Source: Azolla caroliniana (Eukaryota; Polypodiophyta). Taken from it: a stretch of DNA of 64,000 bases. A program made the translations under genes and the position numbers. Each line of letters begins with the position of its first letter. The stretch's first letter is position 1. The stretch is taken from positions 744,001 to 808,000 of the forward strand of contig JBHGNT010000003.1 of the NCBI GenBank assembly GCA_043228905.1, given 5' to 3'. A model generated the notes under the pieces. That model worked only from the letters and a program-made list of their open reading frames with translations. It made no database searches and had not been told where the DNA came from. Positions 9,100 through 20,040 of this stretch are shown here, in pieces.

Positions 9100-9434
9100 A
9101 CCTTTGTAATACATCTATCATTGACATTAATGAGGTGGATATCATTATGTATGACTTTACACAAATAAAAGTTGGATGTATAAGGACAACAACGATATGC
9201 ATAATAAAAGAGATATTAGCAAGTCTAGAAGATATCTCAGATTGAAGACGAAGAAGATTTATTGCACAAAATTTGGAGATACCATTTGGTGAAGACAATG
9301 ATTTGATTGGTACATTAGAAGATGAGGAGGAAGAGTCACAATTGTATATTATCTATAGTAGTGATTCTCATGAAAAGAATGATGATAGTCATGCAGATAA
9401 CTCCCAAATGTATTTGTTGTGCAACTATATGTAA
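9100..9434 (+). pseudogene. Unrecognised acidic protein fragment, one stop
   Basis: A frame of about 110 codons, interrupted once by TGA at about 9244, ends in a TAA at 9432-9434. Its C-terminal half is strikingly acidic (EDEEEESQLY, SSDSHEKNDDSHADNS). The codons look protein-like and not random AT-rich sequence. I do not recognise the family. Its place between the right inverted arm and the resumed gypsy sequence makes a decayed element protein the simplest guess. Confidence 0.35.
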
Positions 9435-9752
9435 CAAATTTAGACAACATTTTATCGAATGGAATAAAAACGTTCATTGTTTTGAAATATTCTACTTTGA
9501 TTTCTTTAAGATCTAAAAACTTATTAGTTGTCATTTTTCTTTAAAAATCCACAAAGTTACTTTTCATATTTTACCCAAATTTGGCATTTTTCAATTTTAC
9601 CAAATGGTGAAAATTTCAACTTTTTCATCAAGTTTTGGAGAACATGTGATACTAGTATCAAGATGTTTTGTGAAATGGCAAAAAAAACCCCAAAATCAAA
9701 CAGAATATTCCTTATCCTTCCACTTGTGAACGCAAACGTGTTAATGGAGGCA

Positions 9753-10005
9753 TTTTTTAGAGGGATCTTCTTATCAAGTCACTATATTCAATGATCACAA
9801 AAATCTGGACTACTTTTGGAATGCTCATGACAGTATTAAATCGACGTCAAGCTCCATGGGCCTAATTCCTCACTCGTTTCAACTTCAAAATTACATATCT
9901 TCCTGGGAAGCAACAAGGGAAGGCAAATGTGTTATCACGACGCTCATATCTAGCACTAGGTCCCGGGAGCCAATATTCAATAATCAAAAGCAAGTAATCC
10001 TGGGA
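9753..10005 (+). pseudogene. Ty3/gypsy RNase H, C-terminal half
   Basis: Gypsy coding sequence resumes here with EAF, then FNDHKNLDYF, LNRRQAPWA and a region corresponding to the usual YLPGKxNxxADxLSRR end of RNase H (KITYLPGKQQGKANVLSRRS), read across at least one frameshift and a stop. It continues the domain cut at about 2503. Confidence 0.75.
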
Positions 10006-10179
10006 CCGGCACGACTACAAGCAACGTGGGTTTTCGATACACCATTGGATTCCCACATTATCGATACCATATGTGAAGACTTGAAGACAAACGCTTTCGC
10101 TCAAGCCATTCTTCTAGCACAAATTGATCCCTCTCGAGCATCTTGTTCACAATCGCAACAACCAGGTATAGACTATCGA

Positions 10180-11335
10180 CAATTCGAATGTCATGATGAA
10201 TTACTAGATTCTTTAAGAAACTCTTGTATGTTCTAATGGTTCTTGTCGCCTTCAAGTAGTCCAAAATTGTCATGACACATATACATGGGGGCATTTCGGT
10301 AGTACTAAAATGTTGGATTTAGTACAATGATCATTCTGGTGGCCTCATATGCGACGATTTGTCGAAGACTATATTCAAACATGTGATACATGTTGCAGAG
10401 CAAAGATGCCAAGACATCATCTATATGGTTTATTGGAACCATTACCAATTCCATGCAAGTTGTGGCAATCCATTTCTCTAGATTTCATCACAGATCTTCC
10501 AGTTTTAAAGGGATTCGATGCGATCTTAACAATAGTAGATCGATATATGAAGATGGCACAATTTCTGCCTTGTACTAAGGAAATCACTAGTGAAGAAACC
10601 GCCGAAACTGTCATGCGTGAGGTATGTCGGCATCATGGCCTCCCCGATAGTATTATCAACGACCGTGGACCCCAATTCGTCTAGAAATTCTGGAAGCATC
10701 TCTCAAAATGCTCAAGGTCACTTGTAACCTCTCCTCTGGCTACCACCCGCAAACAGATGGACAAGCAGAACGAACAAATCAAACGTTGGAATAATATCTT
10801 CGGTGTTTTCTAAGCTATCAACAAGATGACTGGGCGGATATTCTCCACTTTGACGAATTTGCATATAATAACTCTATCCACTCATCAACTAGGGTTACAC
10901 CATTTTATGCTTATATAGGCTATCATCCTCAGTGATGTGTATTCAAAACTCCAGAGTTACCCACAAATCCTTGTGTAGAGGATTGTTTGGAGTGGCTACA
11001 CAAGATACATGCAGACTTATCTACTCATTTACAACAAGCTCAACAAGCATAGAAGGATTATGCAGATCGTCATCGGCTTCCATTTAGATTTAACATTGGA
11101 GATCGGGTATGGCTATTACGACGACACATCAAGACTACTTGCCCATGTGATAAATTAGACTATCAACGATTAGGTCCTTTCCGTATTATCGGAAAAATTA
11201 ATGAGGTTGCTTTTCGTCTCGATCTACCTCCACAACTACGGATACATCCGTTTTTTCATAGTTCTCTTCTCGAACCGTATCAAGACAACACTATTCCAAA
11301 TCGTATTACACCACCTCCACCCCCGATCAAGCGTG
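10180..11335 (+). pseudogene. Ty3/gypsy integrase (decayed)
   Basis: The zinc-binding H2C2 region spans about 10270-10400 (HDTYTWGHFGSTKML, then CDTCCRAK). The DDE core follows: ISLDFITDLP holds the first Asp and INDRGPQF (about 10657-10680) the second, with the Glu in the AERTNQTLE block near 10768-10794. Stops at 10681, 10792 and 10935 break the frame. The C-terminal part contains DRVWLLRR and a GPFRIIGKINEVAFRLDLP stretch (the GPY/F module). It is a non-functional copy. Confidence 0.85.
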
Positions 11336-11339
11336 AAGT

Positions 11340-11515
11340 AGGACCGGAGTACGAAGTAGCTATCATCCTTGATTCCAAGATTGTTCGCAACAAGCTCTAC
11401 TATTTGGTCGATTGGCTAGACTATAGTCCAAGCGAGTGTACTTGGGAACCAATCGAGAATGTGGTAAATGCTTGAGTTCTTGTTGAGGACTTTCATCGGC
11501 AATATCCCGACAACC
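11340..11515 (+). pseudogene. Chromodomain at integrase C terminus
   Basis: YEVAIILDSKIVRNKLYYLV, then DWLDYSPSECTWEPIENV is a typical chromodomain: three short strands with the aromatic and WEP signature, ending in a helix DFHRQYPDNPA. Chromodomains at the end of integrase define chromoviruses and are thought to guide integration to particular chromatin. One stop (TGA at about 11473) is present in the helix. The LINE begins about 20 bp further on. Confidence 0.85.
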
Positions 11516-12439
11516 CAGCCCGAGCTGCCGCAAATGCTAGGGGTGGTAGTCTTGCACGGCTAGACCGCATATACATCAGCTCGTCCCTTGAAGAGTTGGG
11601 GGGCTCCTTCGCTATCTTGGCAAGTCTTACCTTCTTTGATCACCAGCTGATGAGACTAGACCTTAACCCACCCCGCGGTAGCAAGGGGAGTCTCAATGTG
11701 AAAATCCCCACAAAGATCATGAAGAGTGCAAAGGTGAAAGCAGGGTTGCAGAGCGTACGACAGGAGACCATTGTGAGTGAATCGGCCAGTGAGGATTTGC
11801 AGAAGAAATTGGCCCTCTCCTCCTCCTTTTTACAACAGGAAACCAAGTTGGCCCTCTAGCAGGCTAGAGCCATTGAAACAAAATTATGGAAGTCCGTTGC
11901 GGCCGCGCAACGATTGCTACAAGCAGACCCTAGTTGCAATTGGTCTAGAGCTAAGTTGGAGGAAGCAAAGATGAAGCTGCGGGAAAGGACGTTGGAGAAG
12001 AACCGAATGTTATTTCCAAGGACCGCAGCATGGTGAGCTAGAATAGACAACAAGGTCAACCATCATTTCTTTCACTCCAGGGCACCCAAGGGTGGTGGTG
12101 GACATATACAAGATCTGGGCAAACAAGATGGCTCAATAACGGAGGCCACACAATACTATCGCGACCTGCCCGCACCCATGCATATGCGGCAAATCATAGA
12201 GTTGGCCGAGAGGGCGTTGGCTTGCATTCACCCCAAGGTAACCCATGAGATGGAAGTTGTGCTCGATAGCCCCATTTCTCGATTAGAACTCTCAGAGGCA
12301 CTTAGGGATTTGCGGAGAGGAGCATGCCCAAGCCCCGATGGTCTCTCACGAGATTCTTTGGGAAACTGTCATCCCGTCATTGGAAGTCGGGATTCAGGAG
12401 ATTTGGACCTCAGGAGCGATGCCAACTGTCTTGGCTGAG

Positions 12440-13345
12440 GGGATGATCTATCTCATCCCTAAAGCGGCAGGGCGAAGCCTTGAGTTGCGCCAATGGTGTC
12501 CAATCACGATCCTTAATACGGTATACAAGATACTCGCAAAATTCCTAGCTAGGCAGATAGCAAGCTTCCTACCAGACATCATACATGAGAATCAAACAGG
12601 GTTTATCAGGGAGTAGGTGTATCTTTGATAATGTGTTGCTTCTCTGGGAAGTTATGGCATTGGCAGATCGCGTCGTATCAAGCTCGTCTATTCTGATGTT
12701 AGACTTTGAGAACGCCTACGATGGGGTGTTATGGCCCTTTTTGGAAAGAGTGATGAGAGCTATGGGCCTTCCCCAACAATGGAGGAATTGCACTTCTGCA
12801 CTCTATCGGATAGGTACCAGTAGCATGTTGGTATCTGGTGCTAGGGGCCACGCCTTCCAACTACATCGCTCAATGAGGCAAGGTTGTCCCCTAGCCCCAT
12901 ATCTCTATCTATTTGTAACTGAGGCTTTCTCTGCCTACTTACAAGCACCAAGCAGCGGACTGAGGGGATTGCCCATCCCCAATGTGACTGAGGATCTTCT
13001 GTTATTTGAATATGTCGACGATATGGTCCTTTTCTTGCAGGGCGATGATGCAAATTGGCAACGAGATGGACATCTTGTTGATGACTTTTGTCAGGCTGTT
13101 GGTGCCAAGGTCAATTGGGATAAAACCCAAGGCCTTTGGATTAACGAACAAGAGAAGCCAAGGTGGCATCCCCATGTTGATTTTGCATGGGTCCCTGATG
13201 GGAGGACATTCAAGTACCTTGGATTTATGATGGGGAGGGCAATCCCCAAGGGAGCGCAATTGTCCCATGTGCCAGCCAAACTAAGCAAGAAGTTGAACCA
13301 ATGGAGTAGGTCTAAACTATCCAAGCTGGTAGGGTTCTTATTGTG
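12440..13345 (+). pseudogene. LINE reverse transcriptase domain
   Basis: Conserved RT blocks occur in order across two frames: IYLIPKAAGRSLELRQWCPI, LARQIASFLPDIIHENQTGF, then MLDFENAYDGVLWPFLERV (palm), RQGCPLAPYLYLFV and the catalytic YVDDMVLFLQG at about 13008-13040. Next come GAKVNWDKTQGLWI and YLGFMMG. The catalytic motif is YVDD where LINEs usually have FADD. The reading frame is open from 12585 to 13343. Confidence 0.9.
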
Positions 13346-14170
13346 AACCAAGTGATGCTCGCCACCATGTGGTACTCAGTCTCCTACTGGATTATGAACC
13401 AAGTATGGTAGGCCTTGGCCTGACTCCTTGAATTGGTGTTGCACGAGCGAATCCCACCCAAGATGGCTTGTCATCCGGAGGAGAGGGTCACGAACTCCAT
13501 CTTGCGAGCATGGTGTCACGTACAACATCATTTGGTCAAGCACACGCCGGAGACACTAATCGAGTGGTCTAGAAAACCATTATTTTGGAACCCTCAAGTG
13601 CAAACAAGTGACAACATGATGTTAGGGCAACTTAAGGTCCTAGAATGGGGAAAGCGGGCGCAAACAGGTCTCCACTCTATAGATGATTGGAGACACATGG
13701 TGGCATTAGGAGGATCCCAGGAGGTCCCATTCCCTCCCCTCAAGGGAGCCATGAAAATGCGGAGATTGATAGTTGAGGCAGTTGATAGGGTTCCGATGGG
13801 GGAGGTGAGAGAAGATGCTTGGTTCAGTTTCTTTGATGAGGCTGGAAGGGTTAAGTTGCTGAAGGGTGCGAGCGAATCAGGAAGAGATACAATTTTTGGG
13901 AAGAGTAAGAGTAGGGGCTCTTGGCACCCAATCCGCGTGGTGGCGCAGGTTGATAACATCTGGAAGACAGACCTAGATGTTGCTAAGGTGGAACCCCATT
14001 GGAAGTTATCGGTATATGGTTGTTGTCCCCTCGTAGAACTAGAATGGGACCCAGGGGATTTCAGGTAGAAACATGATGGTAGATTTCGCCATTTCTTCGA
14101 GTACAACACTAAACTGGGCCGGACTTTTCAACTGTAGTTAGACGGCCCCTTAAGCAATGGTTAGTGTACA

Positions 14171-14488
14171 TTGGGCATCCCTGATGAGGTGCTCATTACC
14201 TTTTGGAAGGGTCTCTGGCGTCTCCACATGCCGGGAAAGATAAAGTTTTTTTGGTGGCAAATCAGTCATAATGTGGTTCCCGTTGGTGAATGGCTAGGTA
14301 AACGTGGCGGCCCGTTAGGCTGCCCTCTTTGCCATTCATCTATTGAGACTTTGAGGCATTGTCTGTGGGATTGCCCTCAAGCTCAAAAGGTATGGAATAG
14401 AGTGACTCGCCTCCTTGCGGCATGTGAAGTGGAAGGAACAACATCGTGGAGTGTTGCGGCATGGATTGATCACTCCGTTGATAGGTGA
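14171..14488 (+). pseudogene. LINE zf-RVT-like C-terminal domain
   Basis: MPGKIKFFWWQISHNVVPVG is followed by LGCPLCHSSIETLRHCLWDC. The C-x2-C, H and C pattern is the zinc-binding domain common at the end of plant L1-type ORF2 proteins. A matching copy exists at 17100-17310 in another LINE. Confidence 0.85.
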
Positions 14489-15130
14489 ACGGACGCCTTC
14501 AATGCAGATAGTTAGTGCTACGTATGCATGAGAGGCAAAATCGCCAAGATTCGATTTAAGAGAGGCTTGCAATCCGCATCCCCTAGGTTCTCGGAAATTT
14601 GGATGCTAATCGCAGGCTTCACCCTGTGGTATGTATGGAAAGCGTGTTGCCTAAAGGTCTTTCAGGATCTAGTGCGGTCCCCGGAGGAAGTGATAATGGA
14701 CATATGGTTTGTGCTTATCAATAGCCTACGAGGGCAATTGGACGAGGTTTGCAACCATTCCAATGACGTGGTCACTGCCCGTTTGCGCTTTTGGTAGAAA
14801 TGGCAGAACACGCCTATAGTGACACAAGGAGGAAGTGGCCCGAGGGGGAACTACCAACCCCCACGCTGGCTGTTTCTGACTCACTTACCACCCTCCCTTC
14901 ATTGTCGACCCCAGGAGTTGTCTCATACTAGCCAACACTAAAGGGCGTCGTTTTTAGCTATAGGTACTTACATTAAGTAGTCAGTCGGAAAGGCGATGTA
15001 ACTAGTCTCATTTTCTTGAACTTGATCAGAGGGAGATTCCTCGATCTATGTGTAAGCCTCCTTGTACAGTCTCTTTGTAATAATCCTTCCTAACTAATGG
15101 GAAAGTAGCTTCATTTTGGAAAAAAAATAA

Positions 15131-15605
15131 TCATGAGTCAAATCTATGCTTTCTTAATGATCAAATTATCACAATATAGAAAACATTAGCCTTACATATG
15201 GTTATTTTATATTAGTATACATAGATCCTAATATTCGTGTACGTCCAATTTGGTGGACGTATGCGAACGTTTGCATACATTCACGTATGATACACGATAT
15301 TCATTTTGGACCCTTTTTTTCCTTTTTGGTTTTTTTGGGGGTTTTTTTCTGATATTCATAATTCGTTGCAAACAGAAGTGACGTTTGACACACGTACACA
15401 CACACACACACCCTCTCTCTCACACGAAAACTGACAAATCTTCTCTCTCTACATAATCTAGATACACACTCAACTTTCAAGGACTGACAGAGCTTCTCTC
15501 TCCCTCACACAGACAAAACCCATAGCTCCTCTCTCTCACTCTCGCTAGACATATACTCAACCACTGTCTCCTCACACATGCAAAACAAGGCTTCTCTCTC
15601 TAGAC

Positions 15606-15656
<51 letters not shown>

Positions 15657-15759
15657 TCCCTCTACCACTTTAAGTGAAGAAATAAAAAATAAGAATTCGG
15701 TCTAATACAACTATACCTAATATTTATTGAGTTTAACCATTGAGTTGGTTGACAATATT
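15131..15759. other. No gene; hairpin plus CT-rich leader-like sequence
   Basis: TACGTCCA (from 15240) and TGGACGTA form an 8-bp stem with a 6-bp loop. T- and G-rich runs and then a C/T-rich stretch with a CT microsatellite (about 15610-15652) follow. The arrangement of hairpin, T-rich run and a block with ATTCGTxGCAAACAGA resembles 38650-38800, so this may be a diverged relative of that element. Confidence 0.4.
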
Positions 15760-16528
15760 ATTATTTTTTCAATAAAAAACTACTTCCATTAGTTAAGCAA
15801 TGTACAAAGGATAATTTACAACTCATATCTTACAAGACATCTTGCATGACGAAGGAAAACAATATGTGTAGATGAAACAACAAAAAAATAAAACAACTCC
15901 AAAGCACCACATCATTCGATGTGTATAGAATTACTCGAACGCATATTCTCCACGTGAGCCTCATACAAACAAAATTCAGCATAGATGTCCTTCATTCACT
16001 CCTCATGGCAGCACCCATCTAGATGTTAGGTACACTTGGAGGGAACAGCCACCGTGGTGGTTGATAATTCCACTTCACTTTACCATCCATTATCTGCAGC
16101 ATCGACGAACCACTCCATTTCAGCAAGAAACGAGCTCTAGCTTCTTCACTTGCGTCAGATGGCCCTTGAAGACTTTCAAACTCACCTCGCAACGTAGAAA
16201 TAAGATTGAACTAGATCATCATTAAATTTTCAGCCAGTGGGGTTCGTTTACCTGCGAAAGTCTCCTTGCACCTAGATACCCACACTTGCCAGACCGTAAG
16301 GCCAACCACTAATACCCATATGTCCACACAACGTTCCTGTAAGAAGAATAAACCTCCTTGCGATGGTTGCACAGATCCTTGCATCACCTTTAAAGAAGGA
16401 CTGTTTCCATTCCACCCTTGAAACCACGAGGCCGATTCAATGGCCAACCAAGTGATTGCTACGCTCGTTACATGAACCTCAACCCCGAACCGAGCCAAGA
16501 TTCTTAAGCTTCTCTGGTTGACAATATT
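15746..16528 (-). mobile_element. L1-type LINE 3' fragment with 14-bp target-site duplication
   Basis: The minus strand carries the LINE C-terminal coding tail (VLVVGLTVWQVWVSRCKETF, positions 16211-16498) and the family 3' end TAACTAATGGAAGTAGTTTT followed by A-rich DNA at 15760-15800. The whole is flanked by the direct repeat TGGTTGACAATATT at 15746-15759 and 16515-16528. Together these show a severely 5'-truncated insertion of about 755 bp by target-primed reverse transcription. Confidence 0.88.
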
Positions 16529-16839
16529 TAATTAGTTCTCAATAATATAATGATCATCTTCATTTTGCCTTCCTAAATTTAAGACCAATTGCCAATATGT
16601 CATGAAAAATAGACATTTTCCCTTTATTGAAAGGATAAGCTTGAATAGGTTAGATTGATATCCAAATACCGGAGATTCAAATTTATAGCTTATAGTATTT
16701 GTGGTCAGTAGTTGGATACAGTGTGAAAGAAGAAGATTATCTTATGTGCAAAAGGGGACCACCAGACAGACTCGAAGGCTCTGAATTGCGAGACACTGAG
16801 ACACCAACACAAAATAACACAATTCAGTACTCGCGTATA

Positions 16840-17872
16840 CTGGTCATAAATGGATTGTAGATCCTGATCCGATCAAAGTACAACCCAATTGGCACATATG
16901 TATTCATGAAAACACATGGCTACGTAAGGTCAGTTGGGACCCTTTGCAATGGACATGGCGTGATCCCTATGCGGGGCAAGGAAGCAAACCCATCCCTTTC
17001 TTCCAATTCACAACTAGATTGGGTCGCCACATTCTAGCCGCTCAAACTGCCCGAGAGTCGGCTGTTGCGAAGGTCTGGCACACATTTCAAGTTCCTCCCA
17101 CAATAATCACCAAGTTTTGGCAGAAAATCTGGAAACAACAACACGCGAGGTGAATTACCAAGTTCCAATGGCTATTAATACATAAGTCCCTACCGGTGGG
17201 AGCATGGCAATGTGGGAACCTTAGCTCTCCTAATTGTGTAGAGTTCCCACATGCAGTAGAATCAATACAACATGCTTTGTGGGACTGCCCAACGTCCCAT
17301 CAAATATGGCAGGGGGTTGGCCACTTGTTGCAATTATGCCAAGTGCAAGGCTCAATCAAGTGGGGAAATATATGTTGGCTATCATGGCAAGCCGCAGTTG
17401 GCTGATACGAGCATCAGGAGGAGGGGATGACTTTGGTGATAAAAGCACAAGAGGTTTTTTTCTCCTCCAGCAGCAATGTCCACTCCACTCCTCTTAATGA
17501 CAAATCTCAAGAGGTGTTGGAATTGGTCAGCCCAATAACTCTTTGGATTCTATAGAAACAACGATGTAGGCGAGTCTTCTCCAACCAAACCGCACATCCA
17601 ACAAGGTTACTGCAAGAGATATGAAGTGAAATTGTAGCCACTCTGAAGAGCCAATATGATGGCCTTAAGGGCGGCTCCGAGGGAGTTGAAAGACAACGAA
17701 TAGCCTTCATCAAACAATGGTCGTCCTCTCCCTTTCTTGAGTTAGTGGGCATCCACATAAGATGGAACTATCACGTCCCTTCAGGGATTTGTACATAATC
17801 GTCTCATTTGTAAAATTGTATAACTAATGGAAGGAGTTTTTTTTTGGAAAAAAGAAAAAAGAAAAGAAAAAA
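16840..17872 (+). mobile_element. L1-type LINE 3' fragment, zf-RVT region
   Basis: It encodes, with frameshifts, a tail like the one at 13900-14800: WTWRDPYAGQG, then a helix with SLPVGAWQCGNLSSPNCVEF and HALWDCPTSHQIWQGVGHLL (zinc-binding residues visible at 17196-17330). It ends with TAACTAATGGAAGGAG and a long A/G-rich tail at 17821-17872. I did not find a target-site duplication. Confidence 0.8.
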
Positions 17873-18639
17873 GGTTTAGCCTATTTAGGTGCAATAAGAC
17901 ATGTACCAAAGACATTGAATTGAAAACCAAAATTACGGTCTCTTTTGTTAAGAAAATTTAAGGCCAGAGATTCCAAAAACATGTTTTCATTATATGAGTA
18001 CTATCTAGTATGAAGACTTAGAAACTTTAACATTGTCTAATAGTCCTTGGAGTTAAACTTTTCATACAAGTTGGAACTTTATTGTTGCTATTAGTATTGT
18101 GATATACCATTCGGTCTTTTATCGAAAGTTTAGAATTTATAGTAAATCGTTATAAAAAATAAAAAACGGTACAAAAATCAACATAAAATTGCCTTCACCA
18201 ATCAATGCCTTTCACATACTAGAATATGGAGCTTGCAGGTCAAATCATTAAGAGCTCCTTACTATATTTTTAACATTTATTAATATTCTCGGTTAGAATT
18301 AAGGAATAACTTGAGCTGACAAGGTAATCATTGCCTTAAAGATGAATATCAAGGAAACATATAGCCATGGAAGTTAATCTTGTTGTTAGCATCGATTCAT
18401 TAGTTATCTAAACTCATATCTATATATCCATCATAACATTGTTTTTCAAGGTTTAACTTTACTTTTCTATAATCTCTAAATGATTATGAGCATTTAATTT
18501 AAGCTTAATATGCATTGGAAACCATGTTATGATCCCAATTATAATTAAACTTCCAGTTTAAATATTGAGATAATGAGTTCTAACTTCTAAGTCTTTTATA
18601 CAAGCTTCTAACCACTTGAATTTTTAGAAGGGTCCACCA

Positions 18640-20040
18640 AATGGAGCCTCATTCCATTGGCACAGTTCGTTGGATTGTGAAAGGGGATCCATTAGACCCA
18701 TCCATCCCCTCGACTTGGGTGAACTAAGAACGTGACCAAATGTATAATTGTCCGAGCTGCATTATAGTCCTTACCTGACCAAATATAATTGTGCACCAAT
18801 CTCTGAATTTGATGTATACTTCCTTTGGAGATCATCTAGCACAATAGGTTGTACCATGTTGTTGCAAGCAATACATGATTTCCCACTATGATGAAAGTTT
18901 TTTCAAGCTCCAGGGTATTAACTTTTGTTGAATGGAGTGAATATCTTGTGCAATCATCCTCTCAGGAGGAGTGTTGAAGCCAATTTGGAAATCCAAATAC
19001 CCGATCCTTGCTCCTTAGTTGACCCATGTGAAATTGGGATCTGGGCACCAAGCTGGATATGGTTCATCGTATAGCCATATTGCACAAGATTTATGCCAAT
19101 TGATCATGGTGTTCGATCTCTCGCAAAACAAAGATAGTCCACTTTCTGCTTCTATAGATTCTCCACATCCCCTTGCATTTAGACTACGAAAAGGTCTACA
19201 AATGCTATATCCAAGAAGCATTAGTGTGAGTGCAACACAAGAAGACCAAGTAGCTTTAAATGCCTCACGTTGACGAAGCTAGAGAGTGTTTCTGTGTATA
19301 TAGAAATTGGGAGCATGCATCCCTATTGCACAGAGTGTGATATTTGGAAGAAGGGGCCACTTTCACTAGCTAGTGATGCGCGACTATTGATATTCTATAA
19401 AGGGTTGTAGTGCCTTTAATCCATGACTCTTGGAAGCAAAATTTCCCATCACTCTTTCTAGAAAATCCCAGCATACCCTATTGTATGCTTTCTTGAAATC
19501 TAGAAACACCACATCTACATGGTTGTTGGTATACTTGGCAAGGGCTACTACTTCCAAGAACGAGAAGAGGTTGGTTAGGATTCTCCTATTTTTAACGAAG
19601 CATATATGGGAGGGGTGAATGAGTTGAGGGAGAAGGGGTGTTAGGCGATGAGCCAGGATTCTTGCTAGAAGTGTGTAAACAATATTGAGAACAGTTATGG
19701 GCCACCACTTACTGATGTTGTTGGCCTTCCCACCACCTTTGGGAATGAGATGTATCATCCCTTGTCCAAATTCCTTCGACATATTACCAAATGTGATAAT
19801 CTCCTCATATTCCTGGAGGAGGTCTTCTTTAATAATATCCCAAAGGCTAGTGGAGAAGTGAGGAGTTAGACCATCGATATTGGGGCAACTATTTGCATCC
19901 AACTCGGAGAGTGCATCCCATATTTCAATGATCAATAGGGGGCGAAATGATCAATAGGGGGCGAGTAAGCCATGTGTTCATTTCAGTTGTGACTTTTTGG
20001 GGTATGCTTTGGACGAAATCTTTATATGGAAATCTGTTGT
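18640..20040 (-). mobile_element. L1-type LINE fragment, RT region
   Basis: On the minus strand 19935-19384 encodes an RT N-terminal half: EIWDALSELDANSCPNIDGL, GQGMIHLIPKGGG, WWPITVLNIVYTLLARILAH, then VVFLDFKKAYNRVCWDFLER. Past a gap, 19221-19015 encodes NWHKSCAIWLYDEPYPAWCP, and weak similarity continues to about 18640. The FADD block is missing between the two, which points to an internal deletion. Near 19927-19962 an 18-bp motif (AATGATCAATAGGGGGCG) is duplicated. Confidence 0.8.

Larger units (their letters stand above)
2504..9752. mobile_element. Composite ~7.2-kb insertion inside the gypsy RNase H
   Basis: This block separates two halves of one RNase H coding sequence, so it must be a later insertion (or several). 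Inside it are two long inverted arms, a tRNA-like tandem array, a polypyrimidine minisatellite, repeated 91-bp units, two hammerhead motifs and degenerate telomeric repeats. No intact transposase or reverse transcriptase is visible inside. The flanks (GCAATAGTG on the left, GTGTTAATG on the right) do not give a convincing target-site duplication. Whether this is one element or several nested ones is unclear; the outer ~290 bp on the left and ~860 bp on the right lie outside the inverted arms. Confidence 0.65.
11535..15130 (+). mobile_element. 5'-truncated L1-type LINE, ORF2 pseudogene
   Basis: The copy starts inside the AP-endonuclease domain (RLDRIYISSSLEELGGSFA, then SLTFFDHQ) and runs through reverse transcriptase, a zf-RVT-like Cys/His region and the C-terminal tail to a 3' end TAACTAATGGGAAAGTAGCT followed by A-rich sequence at 15119-15130. 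It abuts the chromodomain of the gypsy element, so it probably inserted there and removed or displaced the gypsy 3' LTR. Several stops and frameshifts (11857, 13344, 14066) make it inactive. Its 3' end is shared with the tails at 15760, 17822, 22504 and 34888. Confidence 0.85.

Noticed and set aside
1-11515. A functional gypsy retrotransposon
   Set aside because: Stops and frameshifts occur in every domain, the element is split by 7.2 kb and neither LTR is visible.
16211-16498. Independent minus-strand gene
   Set aside because: It is the C-terminal coding tail of a LINE flanked by a target-site duplication.
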